A stretch of DNA of 64,000 nucleotides from Psychrobacter urativorans (GCF_001298525.1 NZ_CP012678.1:62001-126000), one strand, 5' to 3'. Numbered from the stretch's first letter, positions 36,722-48,387 are shown. Numbers and translations: made by a program. The notes: a model not told the origin generated them from the letters alone.

Positions 36722-37789
36722 ATGGGTCGTTATATCTTAAAAAGGTTGCTATTGATATTACCGACGCTATTTTTAATATTGCTCGCGAACTTTGTGATAG
36801 TGCAAGCCGCTCCCGGTGGTCCTGTTGAGCAGCAAATTGCATCAATTGAACAAAGTGCGAAATATGATGCTGTCAATGGTGGTGTTGGGGCGGGTAGTGC
36901 GGGTAATAATAGCACTTACCAAGGGACGCGCGGATTGTCGGAAGAAATGGTGGCGGCAATCAATGCGCAATATGGCTTTGATAAATCTGCGCCCGAGCGT
37001 TTTTGGCTAATGCTCAAGAACTACGCCCGTCTAGATTTTGGTGAATCATTTTTTAAAGGGCAATCGGTGACGGATTTAATCATCGAAAAATTACCAGTTT
37101 CTATTTCCATTGGACTATGGAGTACGTTGCTGATTTATTTGATTGCGATTCCTTTGGGGATTTATAAAGCGATGCATCATGGTTCAGCGGTGGATAAAGC
37201 GACCGCCATGTTGCTTGCAGTTGGGCACGCAATTCCCGTATTTGTATTTGCAGTCATTTTATTAGTATTTTTTGCGGGTGGAAGCTATTGGCATATTTTT
37301 CCGCTACAAGGATTGACGTCAGAGAATTTTGACCAATTATCCCTCATTGGTAAGATTAAAGATTACTTTTGGCATTTGGCGTTACCATTGCTGGCAAGTA
37401 CCGTCGGCGGTTTCGCAGGATTGACGTACTTAACCAAGTTTAGCTTTTTGGAAGAATTGGGTAAGCAATACGTGCTGACAGCGCGTGCTAAAGGTCTAAA
37501 TGAGCGGCAAGTGCTCTATGGTCATGTGTTCCGCAATGCGATGTTGATTATTATTGCCGGTATTCCTGCGGCGATTGTTGGTATATTTTTTGCGGGTAAT
37601 TTCTTAATTGAGATTATTTTTAAACTTGATGGACTAGGCTTGCTTGGCTTTGAAGCGATTCAGCAGCGCGATTATCCAGTAATTTTTGGTACGTTGTTTA
37701 TTTTTACTTTGCTCGGGCTGTTATTACAGTTGATTAGTGATTTGAGTTATCACCTGATTGATCCGCGTATTGATTTTGAGGGGCGTTAA
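36722..37789 (+). CDS. yejB: YejB-like ABC transporter permease
   Basis: The 355-residue inner membrane permease has an N-terminal helix (RYILKRLLLILPTLFLILLA), a long loop, then five further helices. The permease signature is present as YVLTARAKGLNERQVLYGHVFRNAML (EAA-type loop that contacts the ATPase). It is the YejB partner of the YejE permease, which starts in the overlapping TAATG. Gly/Ala-rich residues near 45-70 form a loop insertion. It imports peptide-like substrates delivered by the YejA-like protein. Confidence 0.92.
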   Translation: MGRYILKRLLLILPTLFLILLANFVIVQAAPGGPVEQQIASIEQSAKYDAVNGGVGAGSAGNNSTYQGTRGLSEEMVAAINAQYGFDKSAPERFWLMLKNYARLDFGESFFKGQSVTDLIIEKLPVSISIGLWSTLLIYLIAIPLGIYKAMHHGSAVDKATAMLLAVGHAIPVFVFAVILLVFFAGGSYWHIFPLQGLTSENFDQLSLIGKIKDYFWHLALPLLASTVGGFAGLTYLTKFSFLEELGKQYVLTARAKGLNERQVLYGHVFRNAMLIIIAGIPAAIVGIFFAGNFLIEIIFKLDGLGLLGFEAIQQRDYPVIFGTLFIFTLLGLLLQLISDLSYHLIDPRIDFEGR

Positions 37790-38898
37790 TGTCAAATAGT
37801 CAGCTACCATTAACGAATAACGCTGCTCATACTCCGCCACCTAATCAGCCAAAAACAATGCTTCCAACGCCACAAAAAAGCCAATTAAATCCGATATGGC
37901 AAGCACGCTTAAAGCGTTTTCGGAACAATCGCTTAGGGGTTATATCGCTGATTGTGTTTACGCTGGTTTTTGTGGTTTGTATGGCAGCGAATGTGATTGC
38001 CAATGACAAACCCCTTATCGTGCAATATGACGGTGCTTATTATTTTCCAGTGGTCAAAGCTTATCCTGAGACGACCTTTGGCGGTATTTTTGAGACTGAA
38101 ACCAATTATAAAGACCCTGCGGTGCAAACGCTGATTAATAGTCAGGGTTATTATGTGATGCCGCCCATTCCATTTGCCGATCAAACGCCCAATGTGGAAC
38201 TGGGTATTCCGTATCCGGCAGCACCGAATAGTCAAAATTGGCTAGGGACGGATGATATGGGGCGTGATGTTCTGGCGCGGATACTGTATGGGTTGCGCGT
38301 GTCGTTATTATTTGGCTTGGCACTCACGATAGCAGGAGCCTTGATTGGGATTATTGTCGGGGCGATTCAAGGCTATTATGGCGGCTGGATTGACTTAGCA
38401 GGACAGCGCTTTATGGAAGTGTGGGGCGGAATGCCGCAGCTGTTTATGATTATTATTTTGGTCAGCTTGTTTAGCCCCAATATCACGGTATTATTTGCCA
38501 TGATGCTGCTCTTTGGTTGGATGGGACTGGTTGGTTTGGTTCGCGCAGAGTTTTTGCGGGCGCGTAATTTCGACTATGTGCGTGCTGCTCGCAATTTGGG
38601 AGTGTCAGATGGTCAAATCATGTTACGACATATTTTGCCTAATGCACTGGCATCGAGCTTATCACAGCTGCCCTTTATTCTAACGGCTAATATTATTGCC
38701 CTGACTTCCTTGGATTTTTTGGGTTATGGTTTGCCACCCGGTTCACCCTCATTAGGGGAGCTTATGGTACAAGGTAAAAATAATCTTGATGCGCCGTGGC
38801 TTGCGTTGTCCGGATTTTTTAGTTTAACCCTTGTGTTATCGTTACTTATTTTTATTGGCGAAGCGCTACGCGATGCGTTCGATCCGAGGCGCTCTTAA
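37789..38898 (+). CDS. yejE: YejE-like ABC transporter permease
   Basis: The 369-residue second permease subunit has a Pro/Gln-rich cytoplasmic N-terminus (to about 35), a first helix (about 50-70), and a periplasmic loop ending in WLGTDDMGRDVLARILYGLR, typical of YejE/OppC permeases. The EAA loop reads YVRAARNLGVSDGQIMLRHILPNAL. The stop of yejB and the start of this gene overlap by one base, implying translational coupling. Confidence 0.93.
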   Translation: MSNSQLPLTNNAAHTPPPNQPKTMLPTPQKSQLNPIWQARLKRFRNNRLGVISLIVFTLVFVVCMAANVIANDKPLIVQYDGAYYFPVVKAYPETTFGGIFETETNYKDPAVQTLINSQGYYVMPPIPFADQTPNVELGIPYPAAPNSQNWLGTDDMGRDVLARILYGLRVSLLFGLALTIAGALIGIIVGAIQGYYGGWIDLAGQRFMEVWGGMPQLFMIIILVSLFSPNITVLFAMMLLFGWMGLVGLVRAEFLRARNFDYVRAARNLGVSDGQIMLRHILPNALASSLSQLPFILTANIIALTSLDFLGYGLPPGSPSLGELMVQGKNNLDAPWLALSGFFSLTLVLSLLIFIGEALRDAFDPRRS

Positions 38899-38899
38899 T

Positions 38900-40576
38900 A
38901 TGACAGCTTTTATTCAAAAAGATAAGGTTCAGCCTCAAGACGGTGTGAACAAAACCAACACAATAATGCTAACAGTTGATAAGTTAAGTATTGTCACACA
39001 AGCCGGTGTAGCACTGGTGAATAAGTTGTCTTATGCCGTAAAACAAGGTCAGACATTAGCTATCGTCGGGGAGTCCGGTTCCGGAAAATCTATTGCCAGT
39101 TTAGCTTTATTAGGACTGTTACCTGATAGCTTAATCATTACTGGGGACGTGCAGTTGGCAGGTGTCGGTCGTTTACCTATTGCACCTAGTGTGAATAATA
39201 GCGTTCGTAATCGATTGCTGCGTGCGATACGTGGTCAACGTATTGGGATGATTTTTCAAGAACCGATGACCGCGCTCAATCCATTACATACCGTGGCAAA
39301 GCAAATCGCTGAATGCCTACATTTAAATGGTGTACCTAAAAAAGAGTGGCGCGCGCAAACCATAGCGCTATTAAATGACGTTAATATCAATGATGCTGAA
39401 GACAAATTGCAGCGCTATCCGCATGAGCTGTCAGGTGGTCAACGCCAGCGCGTTATGATTGCCATGGCATTAGCGCAGCAGCCAGATATTTTGATTGCTG
39501 ATGAGCCGACTACGGCGCTTGATGTGACGTTGCAGCATGAGATTTTAGCGCTGCTTGATAATCTAAAGCGTGAGCGCAACATGGCAATGATTTTAATCAG
39601 TCATGACCTTAATCTTGTCAGACGTTATAGCGATGACATTATCGTTATGCGTCAAGGGCAGACCATCGAGCAAGGCAATACGACAGCGATTTTCAGGCAT
39701 CCTGAAGCGGATTATACCCGTACACTCATGTCTCAAGACTTCGGCAAGGCTCTTGATGTAAAAGAAAAAAATTCTCAAGAACAGCAAATATCCGCATTAG
39801 AAGTGAAAAATCTACAAGTGCAATTTGCGGTAGAAAAAAGCTTATTTGGCAGTACAAAGCGCTGGTTTGATGCCGTAAAAGCGTTAGATATGACCTTGCA
39901 GACAGGGCAGGCATTAGGGGTTATCGGAGAATCTGGCTCTGGTAAGACCACCATTGCGCTTGCTTTATGTCGCCTACTCAGTAATCAGGCGCGTGTGAAT
40001 GGGCAAGTCAATATCAATGGTCAAGATATCATGGCGCTGTCTAAATCCGACTTACGTCAGTTTCGCGCCCAAGTGCAGATGGTATTTCAAGATCCCTTTG
40101 CCAGTATCAATCCGCGTATGACCGTGTTGCAAATTATAGAGGAAGGACTACTAGTACAAGGGTTTGATAAGGTAACACGTCAGCAAGCGGTTATAGATAG
40201 TCTTGAAACTGTACATCTACCTGCCGATTTTTTACAGCGTTATCCACACGAGCTTTCAGGCGGTCAGCGTCAGCGCGTGGCTTTAGCGCGAGCATTGGTC
40301 ATGCAACCACGCTTGCTGATTTTGGATGAGCCAACCTCTGCGCTTGACAGTACCACGCAGGTTACAGTAGTGAATCTTTTACGTGAAATTCAAGAAAAAT
40401 TAAATATAAGCTATGTATTCATTAGCCATGACTTAAAAGTGGTTCGTGCGTTATGTCAGCAGATTATGGTGCTAAAAGACGGTGTATGTGTGGAGTCAGG
40501 TCTGACGGAAGCTGTGTTTAATCATCCGCAGCATCCTTATGCTCAACGCTTATTGCAAGCGAGCATAATAGTCTAA
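38900..40576 (+). CDS. yejF: YejF-like dual ATP-binding ABC transporter protein
   Basis: The ~558-residue protein carries two ATPase domains in tandem. The first has Walker A GESGSGKS, signature LSGGQRQR and Walker B ILIADEP. The second has [16 protein letters not shown] and LLILDEP. That arrangement is the YejF type powering YejBE. The frame is open to 38831, inside yejE, but the ATG at 38900, one base after the yejE stop, is the likely start, consistent with coupled translation. It ends the operon before a strong palindromic terminator. Confidence 0.94.
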   Translation: MTAFIQKDKVQPQDGVNKTNTIMLTVDKLSIVTQAGVALVNKLSYAVKQGQTLAIVGESGSGKSIASLALLGLLPDSLIITGDVQLAGVGRLPIAPSVNNSVRNRLLRAIRGQRIGMIFQEPMTALNPLHTVAKQIAECLHLNGVPKKEWRAQTIALLNDVNINDAEDKLQRYPHELSGGQRQRVMIAMALAQQPDILIADEPTTALDVTLQHEILALLDNLKRERNMAMILISHDLNLVRRYSDDIIVMRQGQTIEQGNTTAIFRHPEADYTRTLMSQDFGKALDVKEKNSQEQQISALEVKNLQVQFAVEKSLFGSTKRWFDAVKALDMTLQTGQALGVIGESGSGKTTIALALCRLLSNQARVNGQVNINGQDIMALSKSDLRQFRAQVQMVFQDPFASINPRMTVLQIIEEGLLVQGFDKVTRQQAVIDSLETVHLPADFLQRYPHELSGGQRQRVALARALVMQPRLLILDEPTSALDSTTQVTVVNLLREIQEKLNISYVFISHDLKVVRALCQQIMVLKDGVCVESGLTEAVFNHPQHPYAQRLLQASIIV

Positions 40577-40635
40577 GTAATATAAAAGTTGAGATGTTGT
40601 TTTTAAAAGCATAAAGCAGATTTAAGCCAATAAAA

Positions 40636-40657
40636 AAAGGATGCTTAAGCATCCTTT
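40636..40657. terminator. palindromic bidirectional terminator, yejF / folE
   Basis: The 22 bases from 40636 to 40657 form a perfect palindrome of AAAGGATGCTT and its complement. The genes on both sides converge. The plus strand lacks a long T run, but folE mRNA has T's after it. Confidence 0.8.
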
Positions 40658-40676
40658 AATATTTTTAATTTACAAC

Positions 40677-41288
40677 TTAAAACGCAGGTTGACGCTTAGG
40701 AATGGCACCCAAAAATTCATTGCGCGCTTGGTTGTCATGCACATACTCACCCAACATCGATGTGGTACGTGTGGTGGAGTGTTGTTTATTAACACCGCGC
40801 ATCATCATGCACATATGCGCTGCATCCATTACTACAGCCACACCGCGGCAGCCAGTCACATCCATAATCGACTGTGCGATTTGCTCGCTGAGATTCTCTT
40901 GAACTTGCAAACGACGAGCAAACATATCGACGATACGCGCAAACTTAGATAAGCCTAAAACGTGCCCGTTTGGTAAATAACCAATATGAGCAACGCCATG
41001 AAAAGGCAGCATATGATGTTCACATAAAGAATAAAATTCGATATTTTGTACCAACACCAACTCACGATTGGTTGATGGAAAAAGAGCATCATTAACCACT
41101 TCGTCTAGATTTTGGCAATAGCCGCGGGTGAGATGCGCAAATGCTTTTGCAGCGCGAATTGGAGTATCTTGTAAACCAGGACGCTCTAAATCTTCGCCAG
41201 TTGAGCTGATGAGTTGACGATACGATTCGGTGCTTTCTTGGTAGTCTAATGTTACTGTTGGGGTGTTACTCATAAGTTTGGCAGCCAT
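40677..41288 (-). CDS. folE: GTP cyclohydrolase I FolE
   Basis: FolE converts GTP to dihydroneopterin triphosphate, the first step of folate synthesis. The protein has the zinc ligands in [12 protein letters not shown] and in [21 protein letters not shown], and the [17 protein letters not shown] helix. The start is unclear: ATG 41288 gives 203 residues but has no ribosome site; ATG 41273 (MSNTPTV) has GGATGG eleven bases upstream and gives 198. Both ATGs are in frame. Confidence 0.95.
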   Translation of the reverse strand: MAAKLMSNTPTVTLDYQESTESYRQLISSTGEDLERPGLQDTPIRAAKAFAHLTRGYCQNLDEVVNDALFPSTNRELVLVQNIEFYSLCEHHMLPFHGVAHIGYLPNGHVLGLSKFARIVDMFARRLQVQENLSEQIAQSIMDVTGCRGVAVVMDAAHMCMMMRGVNKQHSTTRTTSMLGEYVHDNQARNEFLGAIPKRQPAF

Positions 41289-41606
41289 CCAAAATGTGGG
41301 TATAGCTTAACGCTAAATCCTTGTTTACAAACAACGGTTGTAAAGGATTTATATGAAAAATGTGCAAGCTGGTAAGGGCTGTGATTATACTTGAAAACTC
41401 CTCAATTTCATACCGCTATCAATAATGTAGACTGCTTTAGTGTTTGAGATATCATCATCAAGGCATAAGAGTTTACGACTGTTTACTTAATTTCATTCGT
41501 GTATAATAAGACAACTTTTTTTGATTGTATTACTAATATTTAACCAGTGTTTAATTATTTTTATTGATAATATCAATTTGATTCTAACCTTTAACAAGGA
41601 AATACT
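41289..41606. other. 318-base divergent region, folE / fabI
   Basis: It holds TATAAT at 41502-41507 without a clear -35, a short palindrome TTGATAATATCAA near 41562-41575 close to the fabI start, and AAGGA before the fabI ATG. No gene is seen. Confidence 0.45.
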
Positions 41607-42422
41607 ATGCTACTTCAAGGACAACGCTTTGTCGTCACCGGCATCGCCAGTAAACTTTCTATCGCATGGGCGATTGCTGAAGCGCTACATCGTGAAGGCG
41701 CCTCTTTGATTTTAACGTATCCAAACGATAAAATTAAAAAACGCGTCGATATGGCAGCAGAGCATTTTGAGGCTGATTTGGTACTTGAGTGTGATGTCGC
41801 CTCTGATGAATCTATTGCTGCTTGTTTTGAGCAAGTGACTGCGCATTGGGGTGATGGTATTGATGGTGTGGTTCATGCGATTGGCTTTGCACCGATGGAT
41901 CAGCTTGATGGTGACTTTACCAATGCTACCACGCGCGAAGGCAGTCAAATTGCCCACGATATCTCAAGCTATAGTTTTGTCGCTCTTGCTAAAGAAGCCC
42001 GCGCCTTGCTAGCCATGCGTCACGGTTCTATGTTGACCTTAACTTATGAAGGTAGTATTTCGGTATTGCCTAATTACAACGTCATGGGTATGGCAAAAGC
42101 CAGTCTTGAAGCCAGCGTGCGTTATTTAGCAACGTCAATGGGTGGTGAAGGCATTCGTGTGAATGCGATTTCAGCGGGTCCTATTCGTACCCTTGCCGCC
42201 AGTGGTATTAAATCATTCCGTAAAATGCTAGATATCAGTGAAAAAATTGCCCCATTGCAGCGTAACGTCAGTCAAATGGAAGTCGGTAATGCCGCGCTAT
42301 TCTTACTGTCGCCATGGGCATCTGGTATCACTGGCGAGATTATGTTTGTTGATGCTGGTTTCAATACCGTTGCGATTAGCGAGCAGTTAATGATGCTTGA
42401 TATTGATGAACCAAAAAAATAA
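41607..42422 (+). CDS. fabI: enoyl-[acyl-carrier-protein] reductase FabI
   Basis: FabI performs the NADH-dependent last step of each fatty acid elongation cycle. The 271-residue short-chain reductase has the FabI N-terminus [21 protein letters not shown] and the catalytic pattern Tyr-x6-Lys in [24 protein letters not shown] precedes the ATG. A terminator follows closely, so it is monocistronic. It is the target class of triclosan. Confidence 0.97.
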   Translation: MLLQGQRFVVTGIASKLSIAWAIAEALHREGASLILTYPNDKIKKRVDMAAEHFEADLVLECDVASDESIAACFEQVTAHWGDGIDGVVHAIGFAPMDQLDGDFTNATTREGSQIAHDISSYSFVALAKEARALLAMRHGSMLTLTYEGSISVLPNYNVMGMAKASLEASVRYLATSMGGEGIRVNAISAGPIRTLAASGIKSFRKMLDISEKIAPLQRNVSQMEVGNAALFLLSPWASGITGEIMFVDAGFNTVAISEQLMMLDIDEPKK

Positions 42423-42453
42423 ATTAAAAAAAGTATCCAGCAACAAATATCAG

Positions 42454-42481
42454 AAAGGCAGCCAATAGGCTGTCTTTTTTT
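42454..42481 (+). terminator. fabI terminator
   Basis: AAAGGCAGCC and GGCTGTCTTT pair around AATA, with one G-T pair, and are followed by a T run. Confidence 0.9.
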
Positions 42482-42544
42482 GGTTATAGCCTTTTTCAGC
42501 TATACTATATCATTTTTTTAGCGATAAGCTTTTAGGCGGCAAAT

Positions 42545-43243
42545 ATGATAACCAGATTACCAAAATGGATATTGTGGGGCGGAGCAGTGTTGGCGTTTAG
42601 TGCCGGCTGTGTCAATACTGCTGCGCTGATGGGTTTTACCAATCTGTCGGTATCGCATGTCACGGGTAATGTCAGTTTATTTGCCGCTGCTGTGGCGCAT
42701 TTTGATGGACGCAGTATTTTATATATTGGCGCCTCATTGTTATCATTTTTAGTAGGTGCAATTTTAAGTGGTTTTGTCATTGGGCAAAAATCTCTCACGC
42801 TGGGTAAACGCTATGGTCGTGCCCTATATGTTGAGGCAGCACTGCTGCTAATTAGCTATTTTTTATATCAAGAGCACGATTATCTTGGACAATTAGCCGC
42901 TGCGATGGCTTGTGGACTACAAAACGCGATGGTGGCTACTTATAGTGGGGCGGTCATTCGGACGACCCATTTGACTGGGCTGACTTCAGATATGGGCGCG
43001 GCGATTGGTAATTGGCTGGCAGGACGACCGATTAGTAAGCCAACGCTTGGCTTTCAAGCCATCATTTGGTATTGCTTTTTCGGTGGTGGGGCAGTAGGTG
43101 CGTTTTTGTACGCTAGAGTTGGCTATGGCGCGTTATTTGTACCCATTACTATTGTGTTGTTGGCGGCATTTTTCTATAACTATGCTTCAGACCAGTTACC
43201 AGAAAAACGGCAACCTAGAAAAAAAAGGCGCTCATCACCTTGA
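42545..43243 (+). CDS. DUF1275 (YoaK-family) membrane protein
   Basis: The 232-residue protein is almost wholly hydrophobic with about six membrane segments. The DUF1275 pattern is recognisable: AGCVNTAALMGF, SVSHVTGNVSLFA, then CGLQNAMVATYSGAVIRTTHLTGLTSDMGAAIG. The protein ends in a basic tail (KRQPRKKRR). Function is unknown in the family. The stop codon lies inside a terminator hairpin. Confidence 0.88.
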   Translation: MITRLPKWILWGGAVLAFSAGCVNTAALMGFTNLSVSHVTGNVSLFAAAVAHFDGRSILYIGASLLSFLVGAILSGFVIGQKSLTLGKRYGRALYVEAALLLISYFLYQEHDYLGQLAAAMACGLQNAMVATYSGAVIRTTHLTGLTSDMGAAIGNWLAGRPISKPTLGFQAIIWYCFFGGGAVGAFLYARVGYGALFVPITIVLLAAFFYNYASDQLPEKRQPRKKRRSSP

Positions 43244-43256
43244 TAAGCGCTTTTTA
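43222..43256 (+). terminator. terminator overlapping the DUF1275 stop codon
   Basis: AAAAAAGGCGCT and AGCGCTTTTT pair with one bulged G; the TGA stop at 43241-43243 is in the loop. T's follow. It may also serve the small minus-strand gene beyond. Confidence 0.75.
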
Positions 43257-43337
43257 ATTTTAGGTATTTTTCTAGTGAAGTCATTTTAGCTTTCGATAGT
43301 TAAACCGCTATAAATATATATTGTGAAAAATAGCCGT

Positions 43338-43502
43338 TTATTCATCATCCTCTTCTTCATGATCTTCATGCTCATGTAAGCCTTGCATCATATCGAGCGC
43401 GCATTCATCAGTACGCTGCTGATCTTCTTCAGACAGACCATCTTGATTGATGTCTCTTCGAGCCATTTTAGTCGTCTCATCAGTTTTATTATAGCTTGGC
43501 AT
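43338..43502 (-). CDS. small acidic protein, 54 residues
   Basis: The frame extends upstream to 43595, but the ATG at 43500-43502 has GGGAG seven bases before it and gives MPSYNKTDETTKMARRD. The 54-residue product has a polar N-terminus and a strongly acidic His/Glu/Asp tail (HEHEDHEEEDDE). The Asp-Gly-Leu-Ser-Glu-Glu-Asp stretch is acidic but not an EF-hand I would call. The His/acidic tail could bind metal (inference). No family recognised. It converges on the DUF1275 gene. Confidence 0.6.
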   Translation of the reverse strand: MPSYNKTDETTKMARRDINQDGLSEEDQQRTDECALDMMQGLHEHEDHEEEDDE

Positions 43503-43757
43503 AAGGAACTCCCGTTTATAATTAACCTGTTTAATACACAATAACTTTAGTATGAGATAACGATTACCTCTTGTATAGAGGTAGGTTAAGCGCATTTGGT
43601 ATCGATATGTAACTTAATTACGGACTATTTACCTTTGTTTTCATCTAAAACGATTTAATCTATATCATAAAAATGAGTAAAAATTGCCGTCTTATATTAA
43701 AATACCTCTTTATTTTGTATTTTTTAACACTATTCTTGGGTGCAATTAGGACTCTTT

Positions 43758-45179
43758 ATGTCAGAGCAAAAATTAGACAGTCATCTTCCTGATGATGGCA
43801 ATGAGTATTTATTTACGGACACTTTTCCAAAAGGTACGGGCAAGGGCTTAATAGTAGTAGTGATCGCTGCTATTATCAGTGTGGTTATTTATAATACGTT
43901 ATCGTTTGATATCAATGCCAATAAAGGGCTTGCCATGCTGTTTTTTATTGGCGTGCTGTGGCTAACTGAAGCCGTGCATGTGACCATTACCGCGCTATTA
44001 GTCGTGGTAGTTGGTACACTGATTGGTATACCAGAGTTCGATGCCGAAATTGGTTTACAAAGTTTTGCTAATCCAACCATCTATCTTTTCTTCGGTGGTT
44101 TTGCTTTGGCAGCTGCCTTACATGTACAAAAGTTGGATAGAAAAATCGCGCTAAAAATATTGTCAATGTCTGGAGGTAAGCTAAGTACAGCCGTATTTTT
44201 AATATTTGGGGTAACGGCATTTTTATCGATGTGGATATCGAATACGGCAACGGCAGCCATGATGTTGCCTCTAGCACTCGGTATTTTGACGCATGTCGAT
44301 AGCGAAAAAGACCGAGGTACTTTTGTATTTGTGCTATTGGGTATCGCTTATTCTGCCAGTCTTGGCGGTTTGGGTACGATAGTGGGGTCACCACCGAATG
44401 CGATTGCCGCTAAAGCACTGAATATTGCTTTTGTTGATTGGATGAAGTTTGGTGTACCGATGATGTTGGTACTATTGCCAGCATTGTTGGGTGCGATGTA
44501 TGTTTATCTAAAACCTAATCTAAATCGTACGGTTACACTTAATGAAGAAGCGCCTATTGAATGGACAAAGCCACGCGTTTTGACCATCATGGTCTTTATC
44601 ATAACGGCGTTTAGCTGGATATTTTCTAAGCAAATTGGGGCTGCGCTAGATATTAAGGATACGGATGCTATCGTCGCTTTATCCGCTGCCGCTGCGGTAG
44701 TCAGTCTGGGTTTAGTATCATGGAAGCAAGTTTCCGATAATACAGATTGGGGCGTGCTCATGCTGTTTGGGGGTGGGATTGCACTCTCAACGATTTTAAA
44801 AGTATCGGGAGCATCGTTAGTATTGGGTCAAACAGTTGCTAATGCTTTGGCTTCTGCACCGCTCATTATCGTGATGCTTGCTGTATCGGCATTTATTATT
44901 TTCTTGACAGAGTTTGCTTCGAATACAGCGTCCGCTGCGCTGTTAGTGCCCGTATTTGCAGCCATTGCTGAACAAATGGGTATACCAAATGAAGTGTTAG
45001 TATTGATTATTGGTATTGGTGCGTCATGTGCCTTTATGCTGCCAGTTGCGACACCGCCAAATGCGATTGTCTTTGGTACGGGTTTGATTAAGCAGTCAGA
45101 GATGATACGCGTCGGTGTCATTCTTAATATTATTGCGACGGTTATTGTGGGTCTTTGGGCATATTTTTTCTTGCTCTAG
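43758..45179 (+). CDS. SLC13/DASS-family sodium-dependent anion transporter
   Basis: This inner membrane protein of 473 residues has about 12 hydrophobic segments and the DASS architecture. The paired SNT-type motifs appear as MWISNTATAAMMLPL and FASNTASAALLVPV, which hold the sodium and anion sites, and PPNAIA and PPNAIVFG repeats. Substrates in the family are di- and tricarboxylates, sulfate or phosphate; the sequence alone does not decide. The frame is open to a GTG at 43740, but ATG 43758 with TTAGGA upstream is better. A strong terminator follows. Confidence 0.9.
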   Translation: MSEQKLDSHLPDDGNEYLFTDTFPKGTGKGLIVVVIAAIISVVIYNTLSFDINANKGLAMLFFIGVLWLTEAVHVTITALLVVVVGTLIGIPEFDAEIGLQSFANPTIYLFFGGFALAAALHVQKLDRKIALKILSMSGGKLSTAVFLIFGVTAFLSMWISNTATAAMMLPLALGILTHVDSEKDRGTFVFVLLGIAYSASLGGLGTIVGSPPNAIAAKALNIAFVDWMKFGVPMMLVLLPALLGAMYVYLKPNLNRTVTLNEEAPIEWTKPRVLTIMVFIITAFSWIFSKQIGAALDIKDTDAIVALSAAAAVVSLGLVSWKQVSDNTDWGVLMLFGGGIALSTILKVSGASLVLGQTVANALASAPLIIVMLAVSAFIIFLTEFASNTASAALLVPVFAAIAEQMGIPNEVLVLIIGIGASCAFMLPVATPPNAIVFGTGLIKQSEMIRVGVILNIIATVIVGLWAYFFLL

Positions 45180-45204
45180 TATTACTTTCCTTATTGTTTT
45201 TATC

Positions 45205-45255
45205 AAAAAAAGGCCCCGATATTCTGTTGTTACGCAGATATCGGGGCTTTTTTTA
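45205..45255. terminator. terminator between SLC13 gene and RoxA-like gene
   Basis: GGCCCCGATAT pairs with ATATCGGGGC around a loop of about 15 bases, with A and T runs on each side. Genes converge. Confidence 0.93.
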
Positions 45256-45297
45256 TTATGAATTAATGATATCTAATTCAGGTAAAGTACTGAGCAA

Positions 45298-46470
45298 TTA
45301 CTCAGGATAATTTAACCATATCCAACCGTTTTCTAACCACTCCATCACTTCATCAGGGTCAATCCCTTCCATGTCATCAAGTGTCAAGTGCTCACCATTC
45401 GCTAAGCGTGTCAAAAGTGCAGTCGCAGTGTCATCGAGACTATCGAGCAGTTGACCATTTGCGTATAACGTTAAGCCCTCAGGCGTTTGGTTATATAGTA
45501 AACGGTTGCTATAGTCGGCTTGTAGCGTAGCACCTTCAGCTAAAGCTTGGATGAGCTCGTCAGTATTTAGGGTTTCCTCAGGTAGAAGCACATCGTATTG
45601 GCGTTTGCTGACCACTTCGCAGACCGCTTGACGCATAATATCCGCGCCGCGTTCTGACTGTAGTAGTGCTAATAATTGCGCGGTGATAGCGTCAATACTG
45701 TCCGCTTGTAATTCGCCAGACGATTGTTGTCCTTGTGGCAGAATCATTGGGACAAATAAAGAGCTGTCGTTGGTTGCCACATCGGCAAGGCTATCAATGA
45801 TTTGCATCAAATTTGGGCGACGGCAGCCAAATGAAAACGTCAAACAGTCGTCTTGCGCCACACCAAAATGAGACAGTTTAGGCGGTACGTACAGTACATC
45901 GCCCGCTTCTAAGATTTCATCAAAGATAATCTCACCCATGTCATCAAACAGTCGAATCGGCTCATCAGCGACAAATTCAGTGTGCTCATCACAGAATTTT
46001 CCCAGCTGCCAACGACGTTGACCAAACCCTTGCGCTAAGAAGACATCATAATCATCATAATGCTTACCAACCGAGCCACCTTTTGGCGCATAGGACACCA
46101 TAATGTCATCACGCTGCCATTGCGGGATGAAGTCCAATGCTTGCCATAATTGACCCAGTTCGGGCGACCATTGCTCAAGGTTCTGTACCAATACCGACCA
46201 TTGCTCAGGTAAGGTATCAAAATCTGCTTCAGTCAGTGGGCTTTTTTTAAGCTGCCATTGCGGCTGACCGTTTTGTTTACTTGCGGCTTGAGTCAGTAGC
46301 CTTGCGGTCGCATCTTCATCTATTGCTAAGCCTAAAATATCATCAGGCTCAAACATACCAATCAGTTGTGGTAAGCCTTGCTTAATCAGTAGTGGTTTTT
46401 TTTGCCAATACTCACTTAAAAATTGTTCTGGTGTTATAGAGTCTGGTAAACATAATTTTAAAGCAGTCAT
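45298..46470 (-). CDS. RoxA/YcfD-like ribosomal protein L16 arginine hydroxylase (JmjC oxygenase)
   Basis: E. coli RoxA (YcfD) is an Fe(II)/2-oxoglutarate oxygenase that hydroxylates Arg81 of ribosomal protein L16. This ~390-residue protein has the facial triad as HYD (in GKHYDDYDVFLAQ, about 137-139) and a later His in PPKLSHFGVAQ (about 201), plus the N-terminal SEYWQKKPLLIKQ. A C-terminal winged-helix-like part is present. The ATG at 46468-46470 is chosen because GGAG lies six bases upstream; another ATG is four codons earlier. It is divergent from a small lipoprotein gene. Confidence 0.9.
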   Translation of the reverse strand: MTALKLCLPDSITPEQFLSEYWQKKPLLIKQGLPQLIGMFEPDDILGLAIDEDATARLLTQAASKQNGQPQWQLKKSPLTEADFDTLPEQWSVLVQNLEQWSPELGQLWQALDFIPQWQRDDIMVSYAPKGGSVGKHYDDYDVFLAQGFGQRRWQLGKFCDEHTEFVADEPIRLFDDMGEIIFDEILEAGDVLYVPPKLSHFGVAQDDCLTFSFGCRRPNLMQIIDSLADVATNDSSLFVPMILPQGQQSSGELQADSIDAITAQLLALLQSERGADIMRQAVCEVVSKRQYDVLLPEETLNTDELIQALAEGATLQADYSNRLLYNQTPEGLTLYANGQLLDSLDDTATALLTRLANGEHLTLDDMEGIDPDEVMEWLENGWIWLNYPE

Positions 46471-46611
46471 TAGTGACTCCATCTTATTGGTTAGTTTAAT
46501 ATATTAATTGGGTTCGGATAAAGGTTTGCTTTAGAAAAGAATTTTAATAGTTTATGATGTGCAGCTATTACATGATTTATTTTAAATTATATCGTCAACT
46601 ATAGGACGTTC

Positions 46612-46809
46612 ATGAAAAAATTATCCATTATTATTCTCCTTGCGAGCACTTTCTTATTACAAGCCTGCGTTCATAAACTCGTCACAGTACCGGTGAAAGT
46701 TGCCTATAAAACCACCAAAGGCGTGGTCAAAGGTACAGTCGCTGTGACTAAAGCCATCATCCCGGGTGGCGATGAAGACGAGGACGACGGTAAAAAGAAT
46801 AAAAAGTAA
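46612..46809 (+). CDS. small lipoprotein, 65 residues
   Basis: The N-terminus MKKLSIIILLASTFLLQAC is a lipoprotein signal with lipobox LQAC, so the mature protein begins at Cys19. The rest (VPVKVAYKTTKGVVKGTVAVTKA) is a Val/Lys/Thr-rich stretch resembling small NF038104-like lipoproteins. It ends in an Asp/Glu run followed by basic residues. Residue +2 is Val, not Asp, which suggests outer membrane sorting. AGGACG precedes the ATG. Confidence 0.8.
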   Translation: MKKLSIIILLASTFLLQACVHKLVTVPVKVAYKTTKGVVKGTVAVTKAIIPGGDEDEDDGKKNKK

Positions 46810-46887
46810 GGATAAAAAACAAAACCTTACCCATCGACTATGTTTAAAAAAATTCATAGTATTCAGAGTAAGGTTATAGATTGCAAA

Positions 46888-46922
46888 CAATGAGTACCTT
46901 TTAGGTACTCATTGCTTTTTTT
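46888..46922. terminator. bidirectional terminator, lipoprotein / purB
   Basis: CAATGAGTACC and AGGTACTCATTG pair almost perfectly around a four-base loop, followed by eight T on the plus strand. Confidence 0.9.
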
Positions 46923-46936
46923 ATGGTTAAAATTGA

Positions 46937-48343
<1,407 letters not shown>

Positions 48344-48387
48344 TCAAGAGTTGTTAAAGATAGAAAGTTATCAGAAGTTAAACAACG

